A DNA stretch of 64,000 nucleotides from Arthrobacter alpinus (GCF_001445575.1 NZ_CP013200.1:1054001-1118000), one strand, 5' to 3'; numbered from the stretch's first letter, positions 17,961 through 26,257 are shown. Notes: generated from the letters alone by a model not told the origin. Made by a program: numbers and translations.

Positions 17961-18102
17961 GCCCTGGTTGGCGCGGGTCTCCTCTCAAAGCAGAGGCAGG
18001 GCGTCACATGTTCGGACAAGAATGACTAAACGGACAGTCTTTCGATAATGTTTGGCAAGCATCTTATAAATTATCTGCCGGCAAGGGCATCCTTCCGGCC
18101 TG

Positions 18103-18531
18103 GTGCAGCGCCCCTCAGGCAAGACGTGGGTCAATACCGGAGCGGTCACGGTGCAGGTTTACTTTGATGCGGATGGCTCCGCCCCCAAGAAGCTGGTCCG
18201 CACGCTGAAGACCAATTCATCTGGTTCATTCAAAGCGGCCGCAGTGGCCACGGTTACCGGCAAATGGTCCGTAACTCTCCCGGCTCAGGGCAGTTACAAG
18301 ACATCGTCCACGAGTGTACGTGTGGTCAAGGTGGTGCCGGCTCCCAAGCCGACGTCGGCTAAGCCCGCGAGCAAGTGGAACTGCCCGGCGTGGGCCCCCA
18401 TCAAGGGCAACGCGCCGAGCAAGATCTACCACCTCAAGAACCAGCGGTTCTACACGAAGACCACTCCTGAGATTTGCTTCACCACCGAGGCTGCCGCCAA
18501 GCAGGCCGGCTACCGCAAGTCAAAGGTTTGA
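18103..18531 (+). pseudogene. 5'-truncated sunset-domain protein remnant
   Basis: The open frame begins mid-domain: RPSGKTWVNTGAVTVQVYFD is the interior of a beta-sandwich module, with a stop 33 bp upstream (18067) and no ribosome site at the GTG used as boundary. No signal peptide is present although such proteins are exported. The C-terminus (CPAWAPIKGNAPSKIYHLKN ... TPEICFTTEAAAKQAGYRKS) is a complete 'sunset' domain, a small Cys/His-containing module of actinobacterial surface proteins. I read this as the 3' end of a lost larger gene. The end of the gene is repeated downstream by a 246-bp tandem duplication. Confidence 0.6.
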
Positions 18532-18826
18532 CAGCCACGCTCTAACGCTGCGCATCAAACAAAGTGCCCGGTCCCTGTGGTGCCGGCTCCCAAGCCGACG
18601 TCGGCTAAGCCCGCGAGCAAGTGGAACTGCCCGGCGTGGGCCCCCATCAAGGGCAACGCGCCGAGCAAGATCTACCACCTCAAGAACCAGCGGTTCTACA
18701 CGAAGACCACTCCTGAGATTTGCTTCACCACCGAGGCTGCCGCCAAGCAGGCCGGCTACCGCAAGTCAAAGGTTTGACAGCCACGCTCTAACGCTGCGCA
18801 TCAAACAAAGTGCCCGGTCCCTGTGG
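18331..18826. repeat. 246-bp tandem duplication with GTGG junctions
   Basis: The 246 bases from 18331 recur from 18577 with no difference that I can see, and GTGG stands at 18331, 18577 and 18823. Each copy carries the sunset-domain end of the gene, its stop and the left arm of the terminator; only the second copy has the right arm. The second copy (18577-18777) encodes 66 residues without a start signal and is not a gene on its own. Confidence 0.9.
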
Positions 18827-18845
18827 GGCCGGGCACTTTGTTTGA
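18801..18845 (+). terminator. Terminator hairpin, intact only after the second repeat copy
   Basis: TCAAACAAAGTGCCCGG pairs with CCGGGCACTTTGTTTGA. The same left arm occurs at 18555-18571, but the right arm there was replaced by the start of the second repeat unit. It is almost fully symmetrical, so it can also serve the convergent gene at 18858. Confidence 0.85.
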
Positions 18846-18857
18846 CGCGGGTGAGGA

Positions 18858-19100
18858 TTAGAGGGCCTCGTTGTCGCTTTCCAACACAAAACCATCCTGA
18901 TGGTGAATCAATTGGCGGCCCATGCCGGCGTCAAGCTGGATCCACAGGCATTGGCGGTCGTGGGAAATGGTCTCCACGCGGCCCGACAATCGCCAGCCAC
19001 GATCGTTAATCAGGGCCACCGGTGCATCCTTGGGCAGCGCGGGCCACACGTCGTGGTTCTCGGGATTGATAAAGGCTCGGTGGTGCATGCGGCGGGTCAT
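18858..19100 (-). CDS. Small conserved-looking protein, unknown
   Basis: 80 residues from ATG 19100, which has AGGAGA five bases upstream; an in-frame ATG at 19124 with weaker AAGGA would add eight residues. Sequence begins MTRRMHHRAFINPENHDVWP and contains PVALINDRGWRLSGRVETIS and LWIQLDAGMGRQLIHHQDGF, suggesting a small beta-barrel like fold. Basic and His-rich at the N-terminus. No family recognised. Transcribed away from the thioredoxin gene. Confidence 0.55.
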   Translation of the reverse strand: MTRRMHHRAFINPENHDVWPALPKDAPVALINDRGWRLSGRVETISHDRQCLWIQLDAGMGRQLIHHQDGFVLESDNEAL

Positions 19101-19327
19101 GGGTTCTCCTGGTGTGAAAGTCATCGCTGCTTCCTTATCTATTTACTCAATACCGCAAGCTTGCACGGGCCAGATGAATTTGCTGTGAACTGAGTGTGAC
19201 TTTCGGTTCACGGCTCTATGAATCTGCCCCGACGGCACGGTCCCAGATGAGTGGCCAGGGCCGCTTAGTGCTCACGCGGTGAGCGAAACCACAGCCAAAT
19301 GGGAGGCTCATCCCGTACGGTTAAGGC

Positions 19328-19708
19328 ATGGCTACAGTAGAAATCACCACGGAATCTTTTGGCCCCACCATTGAGGGCAACGACATTGTGATCGTTGATT
19401 TTTGGGCTTCTTGGTGCCAGCCCTGTGTGCGTTTTGCGCCCACCTTTGAGGCTGCCTCCGAAAAGCACGACGACGTTGTGTTCGGCAAGGTGGATACGGA
19501 AGCGCAGCAGCAACTTGCCGCCGAAGCCAACATCACCTCCATCCCCACCCTGATGGCGTTCCGCGAAAAAGTGTTGGTGTTCGCCCAGCCCGGCGCCTTG
19601 AACGGCACCGAACTGGAATCCGTCATTGACGCCGTCAAGGCTCTGGACATGAGCGAAGTTCATGCAGCCGTCGCCGCCAAGGCCGCCGAAGGCACCGCCG
19701 CCGAATAA
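19328..19708 (+). CDS. Thioredoxin-family protein
   Basis: A 126-residue cytoplasmic thioredoxin fold. The redox site is FWASWCQPCVRFAP with Cys30 and Cys33; the dipeptide QP differs from the classical GP of TrxA, which alters redox potential in other family members. The cis-Pro loop is TSIPTLMAF, and VDFWA and VDTEAQQQLA match strands 2 and 3. A 20-residue Ala/Glu-rich tail is added after the fold. Followed by a 72-bp perfect hairpin shared with the convergent monooxygenase-like gene. Confidence 0.9.
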   Translation: MATVEITTESFGPTIEGNDIVIVDFWASWCQPCVRFAPTFEAASEKHDDVVFGKVDTEAQQQLAAEANITSIPTLMAFREKVLVFAQPGALNGTELESVIDAVKALDMSEVHAAVAAKAAEGTAAE

Positions 19709-19739
19709 CAGTCCGCTGTCAGGACCTGAAACCTCTATC

Positions 19740-19811
19740 AACAGCATCGACCCGTGAGTTAAGGCTGCTTAGATTCCTCTAAGCAGCCTTAACTCACGGG
19801 TCGATGCTGTT
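19740..19811. terminator. 72-bp perfect hairpin between convergent genes
   Basis: A 34-base arm beginning AACAGCATCGACCCGTGAG pairs without mismatch to its complement around the loop TTCC. It starts 32 bp after the thioredoxin stop and ends 17 bp before the stop of the leftward gene at 19828. This fits a bidirectional terminator, though without clear T tracts. Confidence 0.75.
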
Positions 19812-19827
19812 TCCGGAGGCTGTGTCT

Positions 19828-20106
19828 CTAGGTGCGAACCAGCTCTACCGGCTTTGCCAGTAGGGCGCTGAGGGATTCGTTGAGGTCCTGAACGGCAATG
19901 CCCTTGCTGTGCTTGGTAAGGTCCTCTTCGGATGCCCACTGCTCGGTCAAAACAATCTTCTCTTCCGATTCCTCGGTGATTTCATACTGGATGCAGCCAG
20001 TCTCTTCGACGACCTGCTCAATAGCGATGTCCAGTGCAAGCTTTACACGGAAGAATTCGCCCTCGTTGGGGATGAAAGTGGCCTGTAGGTTGATGATCTC
20101 GCTCAT
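19828..20106 (-). CDS. ABM-fold (antibiotic biosynthesis monooxygenase-like) protein
   Basis: A 92-residue protein of the dimeric alpha+beta barrel type. INLQATFIPNEGEFFRVKLA, VVEETGCIQYEITEES and IVLTEQWASEEDLTKHSKG follow the ABM-domain order, including the CxxYE- and EQW-type motifs common to YgiN-like quinol monooxygenases. No cofactor is expected. Substrate unknown. Single-gene unit. Confidence 0.85.
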   Translation of the reverse strand: MSEIINLQATFIPNEGEFFRVKLALDIAIEQVVEETGCIQYEITEESEEKIVLTEQWASEEDLTKHSKGIAVQDLNESLSALLAKPVELVRT

Positions 20107-20147
20107 GCAACCAGCCTAAGCGATGGAAATGTGCCACGAGTATTTGG

Positions 20148-20573
20148 TTACGGCATGGTAACCAAGTCAAAGCGAATCTCGGTGCTGCAGATCGAGGTGA
20201 TCTTGATCGAATAGCCATAGAATTCAGCGGTATCGCCGAGCTCCAATTCCTTGAAATTGGGCAACGGGGAGGGCCCGTGTTGTGTGACAGTCAGGGTGAC
20301 CGCAGCCGGTTCCGGGGAGGTGAAGATTCCGATGATGCCCACTCGCGGGCGAAGTGAAGGATCCGACGTGGCTGCCGGGAGTTCCGGTTCTGAGAAACCT
20401 ATTCCCTGCCGCAGCTTGTAGACGCCGGTTTGGGTACAGGATGTGTTCATTGCTTGGTCCTTTGTCGGGGCGGTGGTCTCGGATGGGTTGGGGGAGGGGG
20501 CTACGGGCAACGTGCACCCGGCAAGCATCGCCACGATCATGGCGGCCCAGAGGATGCGGTCCGTTGTTCTCAC
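20148..20573 (-). CDS. Predicted lipoprotein, unknown; last gene of the C2-protease operon
   Basis: A 141-residue protein with a type II signal peptide: MRTTDRILWAAMIVAMLAGC, lipobox LAGC with Cys20 as the lipidated residue. The mature part starts with a Pro/Ser/Thr-rich spacer and then a beta-rich domain (VGIIGIFTSPEPAAVTLTV, GDTAEFYGYSIKITSICSTE). Its ATG overlaps the stop of the protease frame as ATGA (20570-20573), so it is coupled to the protease. A surface-tethered partner, inhibitor or immunity-type protein is possible but is inference from position only. Confidence 0.65.
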   Translation of the reverse strand: MRTTDRILWAAMIVAMLAGCTLPVAPSPNPSETTAPTKDQAMNTSCTQTGVYKLRQGIGFSEPELPAATSDPSLRPRVGIIGIFTSPEPAAVTLTVTQHGPSPLPNFKELELGDTAEFYGYSIKITSICSTEIRFDLVTMP

Positions 20574-21963
20574 TTCATTCCAATCACTGCTGACTCGGTT
20601 ACATATTTCTCATATTGTTCCTTGCTCATGATGGCATCTGGTTGGGGTGGTCCCCAAGGATTGCCCAAGACTATGTTGCCGGCATCATCAAGTCCCTTGG
20701 CGAAGAAAGCATGCGGGCCGGGCAGGTTTTCGGGTCTTCCATCATCACCGCGGGCGGGGGCATCGGTGGAGATTACTACGGGTTTGCCGTCCGCGATGGC
20801 CTGCCAGATGGCGTCCGGGTTGCCCAAGACGCTGGCTTTGCCGCCGCCCACTGTTGGCGAAAGGTTCGAAGGCCACTGGCTTTCGATGCCGTGATAACTT
20901 CCCGCCGGTTTGCCATCATTGGGATAGCCCTGCGCCAGGGCTTTCTCATAGTAGGAGGGCCAATTGGCCGCTTGGGGATTGTTGATAGCGGCTCCGTCAC
21001 TGGAACCGCGCGTCCCAAGATACCCGCCCTGATCGTTGACGGGCAGGTCCTTGGAAACGGTGACCCAATGCTCGGACCCTGAGCTGCCATAGAGTTTCAC
21101 GGACACCATTCCGTTGTTGTTGTCCTTGATGTGATCACTGATGAACGTTGGGTCGTGGTACGACATGGCCGCCAACGTGGCCAGGGAGCCGCAGTCCCCG
21201 TAGCTGCCTTGATGGACATCACGCCAACTGGGACTTTCACCCAAGACACCACCTGCGGGCGCGCGGTGCCCGGCGGCTTCGGTTGTTTCTCGACGTCTGG
21301 GTTGGCGGCGTCGCCGGTCACCATGGCGTCGTCGGGGGTGGCCCAGGGGACGTTGGCGAGGATGCGTGCCGCTTCCTCGGTGGAGGCGTTGCGTAGCAGC
21401 GTGCTAAGCAGGTCTTGGCGTTCCAAAGGATTGATCCCGGACCAATTGAACAGGCCCTTGCCGTCTTGTCCTGCGGTTTTAGCCAACGCCGCAAGTTCAT
21501 CGTCCGACAGGGATGCCAGGAATTGGGCCAGCTCACTTGGTGTGAGTTTCGCAAGGGAGTCCTTCAGCTGCGAAACATCGTGTTCATTGCCCAGAAAGAA
21601 GTTTTCTAGGCCGGAATTGGTGGAGGCGTCCCGAAGTTGGGACTGCAGATCGGCCAGATTGATTTGAGGACTGTTCGGCGCCGACATCTGTGCCGAGCTG
21701 GCGCGATCTTGCTCATCCGCATTTTTGCGGAGCAGATCCGAGGTCTGCTGCAAGATTTTGGCCGTCGCCTCCAGCCGAGGGGCGAGGGCTGTGTGCCAAT
21801 GCTTTTGGAAACGCTGAGAGTCTTGGCCGAGCCACCCCATCTGGGGACCGATGCTGCCGCCCAAAGTACGGCGCACCCCTCTCAATTGGACTGAGCAGAT
21901 GTCAAATACTTTTGCCGCGTCGCGAAGATCTTGTCGGTCGCTGCCCAGAAATCCATCTGCCAC
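20570..21963 (-). pseudogene. WXG-type N-terminus plus C2 (calpain-like) cysteine protease, frameshifted
   Basis: Two frames together make one protein. The first (GTG 21963, open to 21097) starts MADGFLGSDRQDLRD and has GWLGQDSQRFQKHWH, a W-x-G helical hairpin of WXG100-type secretion substrates, then about 170 residues of helices. The second (open from upstream of 21244 to the TGA at 20570) carries the catalytic domain: Cys in GSYGDCGSLATLAAM, His in GPHAFFAKGL, Asn in NIVLGNPWG, the C2 triad in proper order. The frame must change by -1 between about 21330 and 21215; I see no slippery heptamer there. Either a sequence error, a real mutation, or two overlapping genes with a TTG start at 21244. 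The protease would be exported by a type VII system, none of which is in this window. Confidence 0.65.
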
Positions 21964-22057
21964 GGTGAGTTCCCCTGATCCTTTTCCTCAAGGGTAGTGA
22001 CCGCCCAATGCCCGGTTCAATGGGCACAACTCCCCAAGGCCATCGCGCGGGTTGGGA

Positions 22058-23011
22058 TCAGTGTCCGCGATGGTCCTGAATGCTCATGCGCGGACCGAAC
22101 GTGGGTTTCCGGAAACCGCTGAGCTGAAGCAGCCGCACCACGCGCTGGCGGTGCCCCCGCCACGGTTCAAGAAGTTCCAGCATGCCCGCGTCATCCACGG
22201 GCTTCCCGGCCAGGGCCCAGCCTACATATGCGGCCAGATGGTAGTCGCCCACCGCCACCTGGTCGGCATCCCCGTGCGTGCGCTGGGTGACTTCTGCTGC
22301 GGTCCAGGCCCCAATGCCAGGAATGCTCTGCAACTTCATGCCCGCCTCCGCTGCCGTGAGGACACTCAAACGCTCCAAGCCCGACGCCGACCGCAGCATC
22401 CGCTGGACCGTGGCCGAACGCTGTGGTCCAACGCCAGCCTTGTGCCATTCCCACGATGGAATGGCTGCCCATTGGGCGGGTGTCGGCGCGACGAGCAAAT
22501 CGGCCGGGACCGCTGCGTCTGTTCCAACACCCGGGGCTGCCGAGCCGAACCTCCGCAACAGGATCGCGTAGCCGCGGCGTGCCTCAAGTGATGTGACTTT
22601 CTGCTCCAATATGGCCGGCACCAGGGCGTCAACCAGGCGCCCCGTGGCGGGCAGGCGCAGTGCCGGGTGCCGCCGTCGTGCGTCCCGAACGCGGGGAGGG
22701 AGCGTCTCGGTGACAGCGGGGGAGTCAAAAGTGGACCAGTCGTCCTGGGCGCCCAGCAGTGCCGGGGCAGATTCCAGAGCATGGCCGGCGCCCGGCCCCC
22801 AAGCCCGGGCATGCAGCTCGGTGCCTCGCTGCGTAATGCCCAAGGTGGCAGGGCCGGTGGGTGTGTTGAAAGCCAGCCAGGCGTTGTCTGGAGTGAGCCG
22901 CATGGTTCGATCGCCCGCGCCGCGCCCAATGATGCCCAACGTCTGCGCCAGCGAATACGGGGCGCCGGCATCCCAAACGGCGATAGGTCCCTGGCGTGCG
23001 GTGGTGGTCAT
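22058..23011 (-). CDS. AlkA-type DNA-3-methyladenine glycosylase (HhH-GPD)
   Basis: A 317-residue DNA base-excision enzyme of the HhH-GPD superfamily. The helix-hairpin-helix is LQSIPGIGAWTAAEVTQR (about residues 227-244), followed 12 residues later by VAVGDYHLA, where Asp256 sits in the place of the catalytic Asp of AlkA. Upstream, LVDALVPAILEQKVTSLEA gives the usual helix with EQ. The N-terminal 100 residues are a divergent AlkA_N-like part. It would excise alkylated purines. ATG 23011; a single gene, with no Ada fusion nearby. Confidence 0.88.
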   Translation of the reverse strand: MTTTARQGPIAVWDAGAPYSLAQTLGIIGRGAGDRTMRLTPDNAWLAFNTPTGPATLGITQRGTELHARAWGPGAGHALESAPALLGAQDDWSTFDSPAVTETLPPRVRDARRRHPALRLPATGRLVDALVPAILEQKVTSLEARRGYAILLRRFGSAAPGVGTDAAVPADLLVAPTPAQWAAIPSWEWHKAGVGPQRSATVQRMLRSASGLERLSVLTAAEAGMKLQSIPGIGAWTAAEVTQRTHGDADQVAVGDYHLAAYVGWALAGKPVDDAGMLELLEPWRGHRQRVVRLLQLSGFRKPTFGPRMSIQDHRGH

Positions 23012-23070
23012 AGATCCATGGTCGCATGCGCTCCTGTTAGGGGGTGTGCAAGCGGGAGAATCCTGCTATG

Positions 23071-23103
23071 TTAACGTTTATCGTTATTATCGATCAGCGT
23101 TAA
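23071..23103. promoter_or_regulatory. AT-rich dyad upstream of the DUF2975/HTH pair
   Basis: TTAACG at 23071-23076 and CGTTAA at 23098-23103 form an inverted repeat around TTTATCGTTATTATCGATCA. The stretch is far more AT-rich than its surroundings and ends 15 bp before the ATG at 23119, so it is the likely promoter/operator, perhaps for the HTH protein of the same operon. Confidence 0.45.
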
Positions 23104-23118
23104 GTTTGGGGTGTTTTG

Positions 23119-23886
23119 ATGGTGTTTTCAACATGGTGGTCATGGTTGATAGTGGTGGCGGTTCTGGCAGTCGTGGCCATGATCCTGTTCATGGGCAGGC
23201 GCACGGTCAAGGACCCTGAAGCCGTGGCAGGTGGCATGATGGTCCGAGCCACGCGGCGTATCGCCTGGCTCTATGTAGCGGCGTGTGTGGTGGGTGGGTT
23301 GAGCGCTGCCGTGACCACCGTGTGGGGAGACGCCGTCACCGTGCGGTTGCCTGTGGAAGAGTTCTGGCCGTCGCTGCCGGAATCCGTGGAGGTCCAAACT
23401 CCATTGGCCATGGTTCGGGGCGGCGGATTCACCTGGGCCGACGTCAGCGTGAGTGGGCTCGCCATGCAGACGCGCATCATGCTGATGGTCGCAGCGCTGG
23501 CTCAAACCGTGTTGTTTGCCGTAGCTGGTCTGGTCATTATCAGGATGTGTTCCTCCGTTATGAACAAGACACTCTTTGGATCAAAACTCGTCAGAGGCGT
23601 TCAGCAGGTTGCCGGCGTCGTCATGCTCGGTGGAATGGTGTGGCAGATTGCTCAGATTTTCGGAGGCACCATGGCTGCCAATGAGGTCCTCGGCGCCACA
23701 GCGTGGGGCATGTCCGGGGCGACCATTGAGTGGACCGATCTGCACGACATCATTGGCCTGCCACAGATCGCATATTCCTGGGAATTCAATTTCTGGCCCA
23801 TTGGAATTGCCTTGGTCCTCATGGTCTTAGCTGAGCTGTTCCGCCAGGGCAGCAAGGTCCAAAAGGATACGGCAGGGCTCATCTGA
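23119..23886 (+). CDS. DUF2975-type membrane protein paired with an HTH regulator
   Basis: A 255-residue protein from ATG 23119 with about five membrane helices: near the N-terminus (WWSWLIVVAVLAVVAMILF), IAWLYVAACVVGGLSAAV, MLMVAALAQTVLFAVAGLVI, VVMLGGMVWQIAQI and the end FWPIGIALVLMVLAELFRQG. The outer loop between helices 2 and 3 is about 50 residues. The RQGSKVQKDT end and the following Cro-like gene match the DUF2975 two-gene module. The next ATG overlaps its stop as TGATG. Such pairs are thought to be membrane-linked regulation modules; the function is not known. Confidence 0.75.
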   Translation: MVFSTWWSWLIVVAVLAVVAMILFMGRRTVKDPEAVAGGMMVRATRRIAWLYVAACVVGGLSAAVTTVWGDAVTVRLPVEEFWPSLPESVEVQTPLAMVRGGGFTWADVSVSGLAMQTRIMLMVAALAQTVLFAVAGLVIIRMCSSVMNKTLFGSKLVRGVQQVAGVVMLGGMVWQIAQIFGGTMAANEVLGATAWGMSGATIEWTDLHDIIGLPQIAYSWEFNFWPIGIALVLMVLAELFRQGSKVQKDTAGLI

Positions 23887-24104
23887 TGGCAGATGAGGAA
23901 GATTCCGGGATCCATTGCCGTCTTGATGAGCTGCTGGCCGAGCGTGGCATGACTCTGACCCGGCTCGCCGAGCTGGTGGACATTAGCATTGTGAACCTCT
24001 CCGTCCTGAAAAATGACAGAGCTAAGGCCATTCGCTTCTCCACCCTCGTGGCTATTTGCCGCGCGCTCGAGTGTGAGGTGGGGGATCTGCTGGAGGTGGC
24101 CTAG
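23886..24104 (+). CDS. Small Cro/C1-type helix-turn-helix regulator
   Basis: 72 residues, almost only an HTH_26/YozG-like domain: LDELLAERGMTLTRLAELVD, then ISIVNLSVLKNDRAKAIRFS and LVAICRALECEVGDLLEV. Recognition helix is around SIVNLSVLKN. Translation is coupled to the membrane protein through TGATG. It probably controls its own operon; the AT-rich dyad at 23071-23103 is the obvious site. It converges with the permease gene at 24120 with only 15 bp between stops. Confidence 0.9.
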   Translation: MADEEDSGIHCRLDELLAERGMTLTRLAELVDISIVNLSVLKNDRAKAIRFSTLVAICRALECEVGDLLEVA

Positions 24105-24119
24105 CCATCGTGGCCCGGT

Positions 24120-25319
24120 TTAGCTTGGTAATCCATTGCTCAGCCACAGCGCCAGAACAGCTGTGGGGAGCAGCACCAGCACCAGGCACAGGCCGGCAAG
24201 TGCGTAGGAGCGCCAAGAGATGTTGACGCCCATGGCCTTGAGGCGGCTATGCCACAACAAGGTTGCCAGCGATGCCCATGGAGAGATCAATGGACCCAGA
24301 TTGACGCCGATCAGCAGCGCCGCGAGACGGACAGGGGTGTCGGCCAAAGGCTCCAGGGCCAGATATGCCGGTAGGTTATTCACACCGTTAGCGCTCAACG
24401 CACCCGCCCCGGCGAGCTGGAGCAGGCTCAGGAATCCGTTCCCTGTGCCAGCAACCGGGCCCAGAGCCTGTGAAAATCCATGATCGTGGAAGGCGGCAAC
24501 CACCATGAATAGGCCAACGGTCAGCAATAACGGCTGGATCGGCACCATGGACCACCGTAGGACCGAGGGACGCCGGGTCATGAAAACAATCAGCAGGAAA
24601 ATCGCCGCAATGCTGGCTGGAATGGCGACCGCAACACCGGACACCAAGGCTGGCAACAAGAGCGCCACGGTGATGGCACTGAGTACCAAAAGCCGCTTGT
24701 CTGTCACTGGAGGAACTGCCGGAGCCTGATACTTGCCGTGCAGATCTTTGCGGAACAGCAGCCACAGGAACAGCATGGGCACCACAATTCCCGTCACAGC
24801 CGGTGCCCACAGTAGCTCCACGAATCCGAGCGGGCGAAGGTCCAATTGATGCTGAGCCAACAGGTTCGTCAGGTTTGATACCGGTAGGAACAACGACGCC
24901 GTATTGGCCAACCACACGGTGGTCAGCGCAAATGGCAGAGGGTGGATGCGGGCATGCCGGGCCAGCGTCACCACCACCGGGGTGACCAGCACCGCCGTCG
25001 TATCTAAGGATAAGAAGACGGTGCTGAGAGTGGCCAGCGCAACCACCAGCAGCCAGAGGACAAAGACTCGCCCACCGGCGGGCCGCTCTGATGTCGACCG
25101 GGCACCCCAGCGGACCATGCGTGCGGTGACGAATCGAAATAGCCCTGCCAATTCCGCCAATTCCGTCACGAGCGTCATGGCAACAACAAAGAGCAAGATC
25201 GGCACCGTGCGGGTGGCAAGGTCTAGCGCTGACGCCGGGCTCAACACGCCAGTGACGAGCAGAAGCAGCCCCACAAGAAACAGTGCGGGGGCACCCGAGG
25301 CGGCTGCCAGTTTTTTCAT
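24120..25319 (-). CDS. ArsB/NhaD-type (ion transporter superfamily) permease
   Basis: A 399-residue membrane protein with about 10 to 12 helices. ATG 25319 lies 2 bp after the LysR stop and gives MKKLAAASGAPALFLVGLLL; an open frame upstream is only overlap with the LysR gene. FLSLDTTAVLVTPVVVTLAR, FALTTVWLANTASLFLPVSN and SANGVNNLPAYLALEP are the conserved intramembrane motifs of the ArsB/NhaD superfamily. It may export arsenite or an organic or inorganic anion; there are no other ars genes nearby, so arsenic is doubtful. It forms an operon with the LysR gene. Confidence 0.85.
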   Translation of the reverse strand: MKKLAAASGAPALFLVGLLLLVTGVLSPASALDLATRTVPILLFVVAMTLVTELAELAGLFRFVTARMVRWGARSTSERPAGGRVFVLWLLVVALATLSTVFLSLDTTAVLVTPVVVTLARHARIHPLPFALTTVWLANTASLFLPVSNLTNLLAQHQLDLRPLGFVELLWAPAVTGIVVPMLFLWLLFRKDLHGKYQAPAVPPVTDKRLLVLSAITVALLLPALVSGVAVAIPASIAAIFLLIVFMTRRPSVLRWSMVPIQPLLLTVGLFMVVAAFHDHGFSQALGPVAGTGNGFLSLLQLAGAGALSANGVNNLPAYLALEPLADTPVRLAALLIGVNLGPLISPWASLATLLWHSRLKAMGVNISWRSYALAGLCLVLVLLPTAVLALWLSNGLPS

Positions 25320-25321
25320 GG

Positions 25322-26257
25322 TTAGCTTCGATCCTCGGCGGCGAGCTCTTCGGCTGTCTGCTGGAGTAAATCTCGGCAGGCTAGCAAGGCCGGACGACGG
25401 CGGCTGGACCGTCTGGCTGATGTGAAAATGGTGCGCCGGGGTGCTTCGGGCAAATCGATCAGGGACACCGGCGTTGGGCGCCCCGTCCACATCAAATCCG
25501 GCATGAGTCCCACGGCATTGCCTGATTCAATGAGCCTGATTTGGGCCTGCAGATCTGCCGTCTCAAACCGCACATCCGGTTCGAAACCTGCCTGCCGGCA
25601 CGTTTGTTCGGCCCAATGGCGCGATGCGGCGCCGCGTGGTTCCATGACCCATGGCAGCTGCGCAGTGTCCGCGATGCTGGTGATGGGCTCGGTGTGCAAC
25701 CGGCTCATGCCGCCGCTCACGCCGTCGGCGGGGACTGCCAGACGGATGGCATCGGTGGTCAGCACCACCCGGTCCAGTTCCGGATGTAGGGGTGCCGCAT
25801 GACCGGGATATTGCTCGGCAACCACTAGATCGAAGTCCCGGGCCCAGGTCTCATGCAATGCGGTTTCGGGTTCCCGCTGGACCATCTCAATGCGGACATC
25901 CGGGTAGGCCTGCGCCATTGAGGTGAGCATGGCTGGGATCAGGGCCAGGGCTGCCGACTGAAAAACAGCCAGCTTTACGGTTCCCGTTACGGTAGTTAAA
26001 GAAGCGGACATGTCAGCCTCGGCGCGTTCCAACGTTTCCAAAAGCTCGGCGGTGTGCTCCACCAGAATTTCTGCTTGTGCGGTGAGTTGTACGCGGCGGC
26101 CCACCTTGCGGAAAAGTGGGACACCGACTTCTTTCTCGAGCAGGGCCAGCTGTTGGGACACGGCAGAGGGGCTGTATTGCATCACTGCGGCCACGTCGGC
26201 CAAGGTTCCGCGAATATGCAATTCGCGCAGCAGCCGAAGCCGTTTCAGCTCGAGCAT
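25322..26257 (-). CDS. LysR-family transcriptional regulator
   Basis: A 311-residue regulator from ATG 26257, with GGAGGGG just upstream; an in-frame start 18 codons earlier is less likely. The N-terminal winged helix is MLELKRLRLLRELHIRGTLA, VMQYSPSAVSQQLALLEKEV; the remainder is the two-lobed effector domain (VKLAVFQSAALALIPAML, FDLVVAEQYPG, IRLIESGNAVGLMPDLM). It lies upstream of and 2 bp from the permease gene, and diverges from putA. It could control the permease, putA, or both. Confidence 0.93.
   Translation of the reverse strand: MLELKRLRLLRELHIRGTLADVAAVMQYSPSAVSQQLALLEKEVGVPLFRKVGRRVQLTAQAEILVEHTAELLETLERAEADMSASLTTVTGTVKLAVFQSAALALIPAMLTSMAQAYPDVRIEMVQREPETALHETWARDFDLVVAEQYPGHAAPLHPELDRVVLTTDAIRLAVPADGVSGGMSRLHTEPITSIADTAQLPWVMEPRGAASRHWAEQTCRQAGFEPDVRFETADLQAQIRLIESGNAVGLMPDLMWTGRPTPVSLIDLPEAPRRTIFTSARRSSRRRPALLACRDLLQQTAEELAAEDRS

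Noticed and set aside
18577..18777. Second sunset-domain gene
   Set aside because: An exact copy of the end of the preceding gene, created by tandem duplication, without a start or ribosome site.
21097..21330. Programmed ribosomal frameshift in the protease gene
   Set aside because: No X-XXY-YYZ slippery sequence or following pseudoknot is visible; an error or mutation is simpler.
24120..25490. 456-residue version of the ArsB/NhaD-type permease
   Set aside because: The extra 57 residues overlap the LysR gene in another frame and are not membrane-like; ATG 25319 follows the LysR stop by 2 bp.
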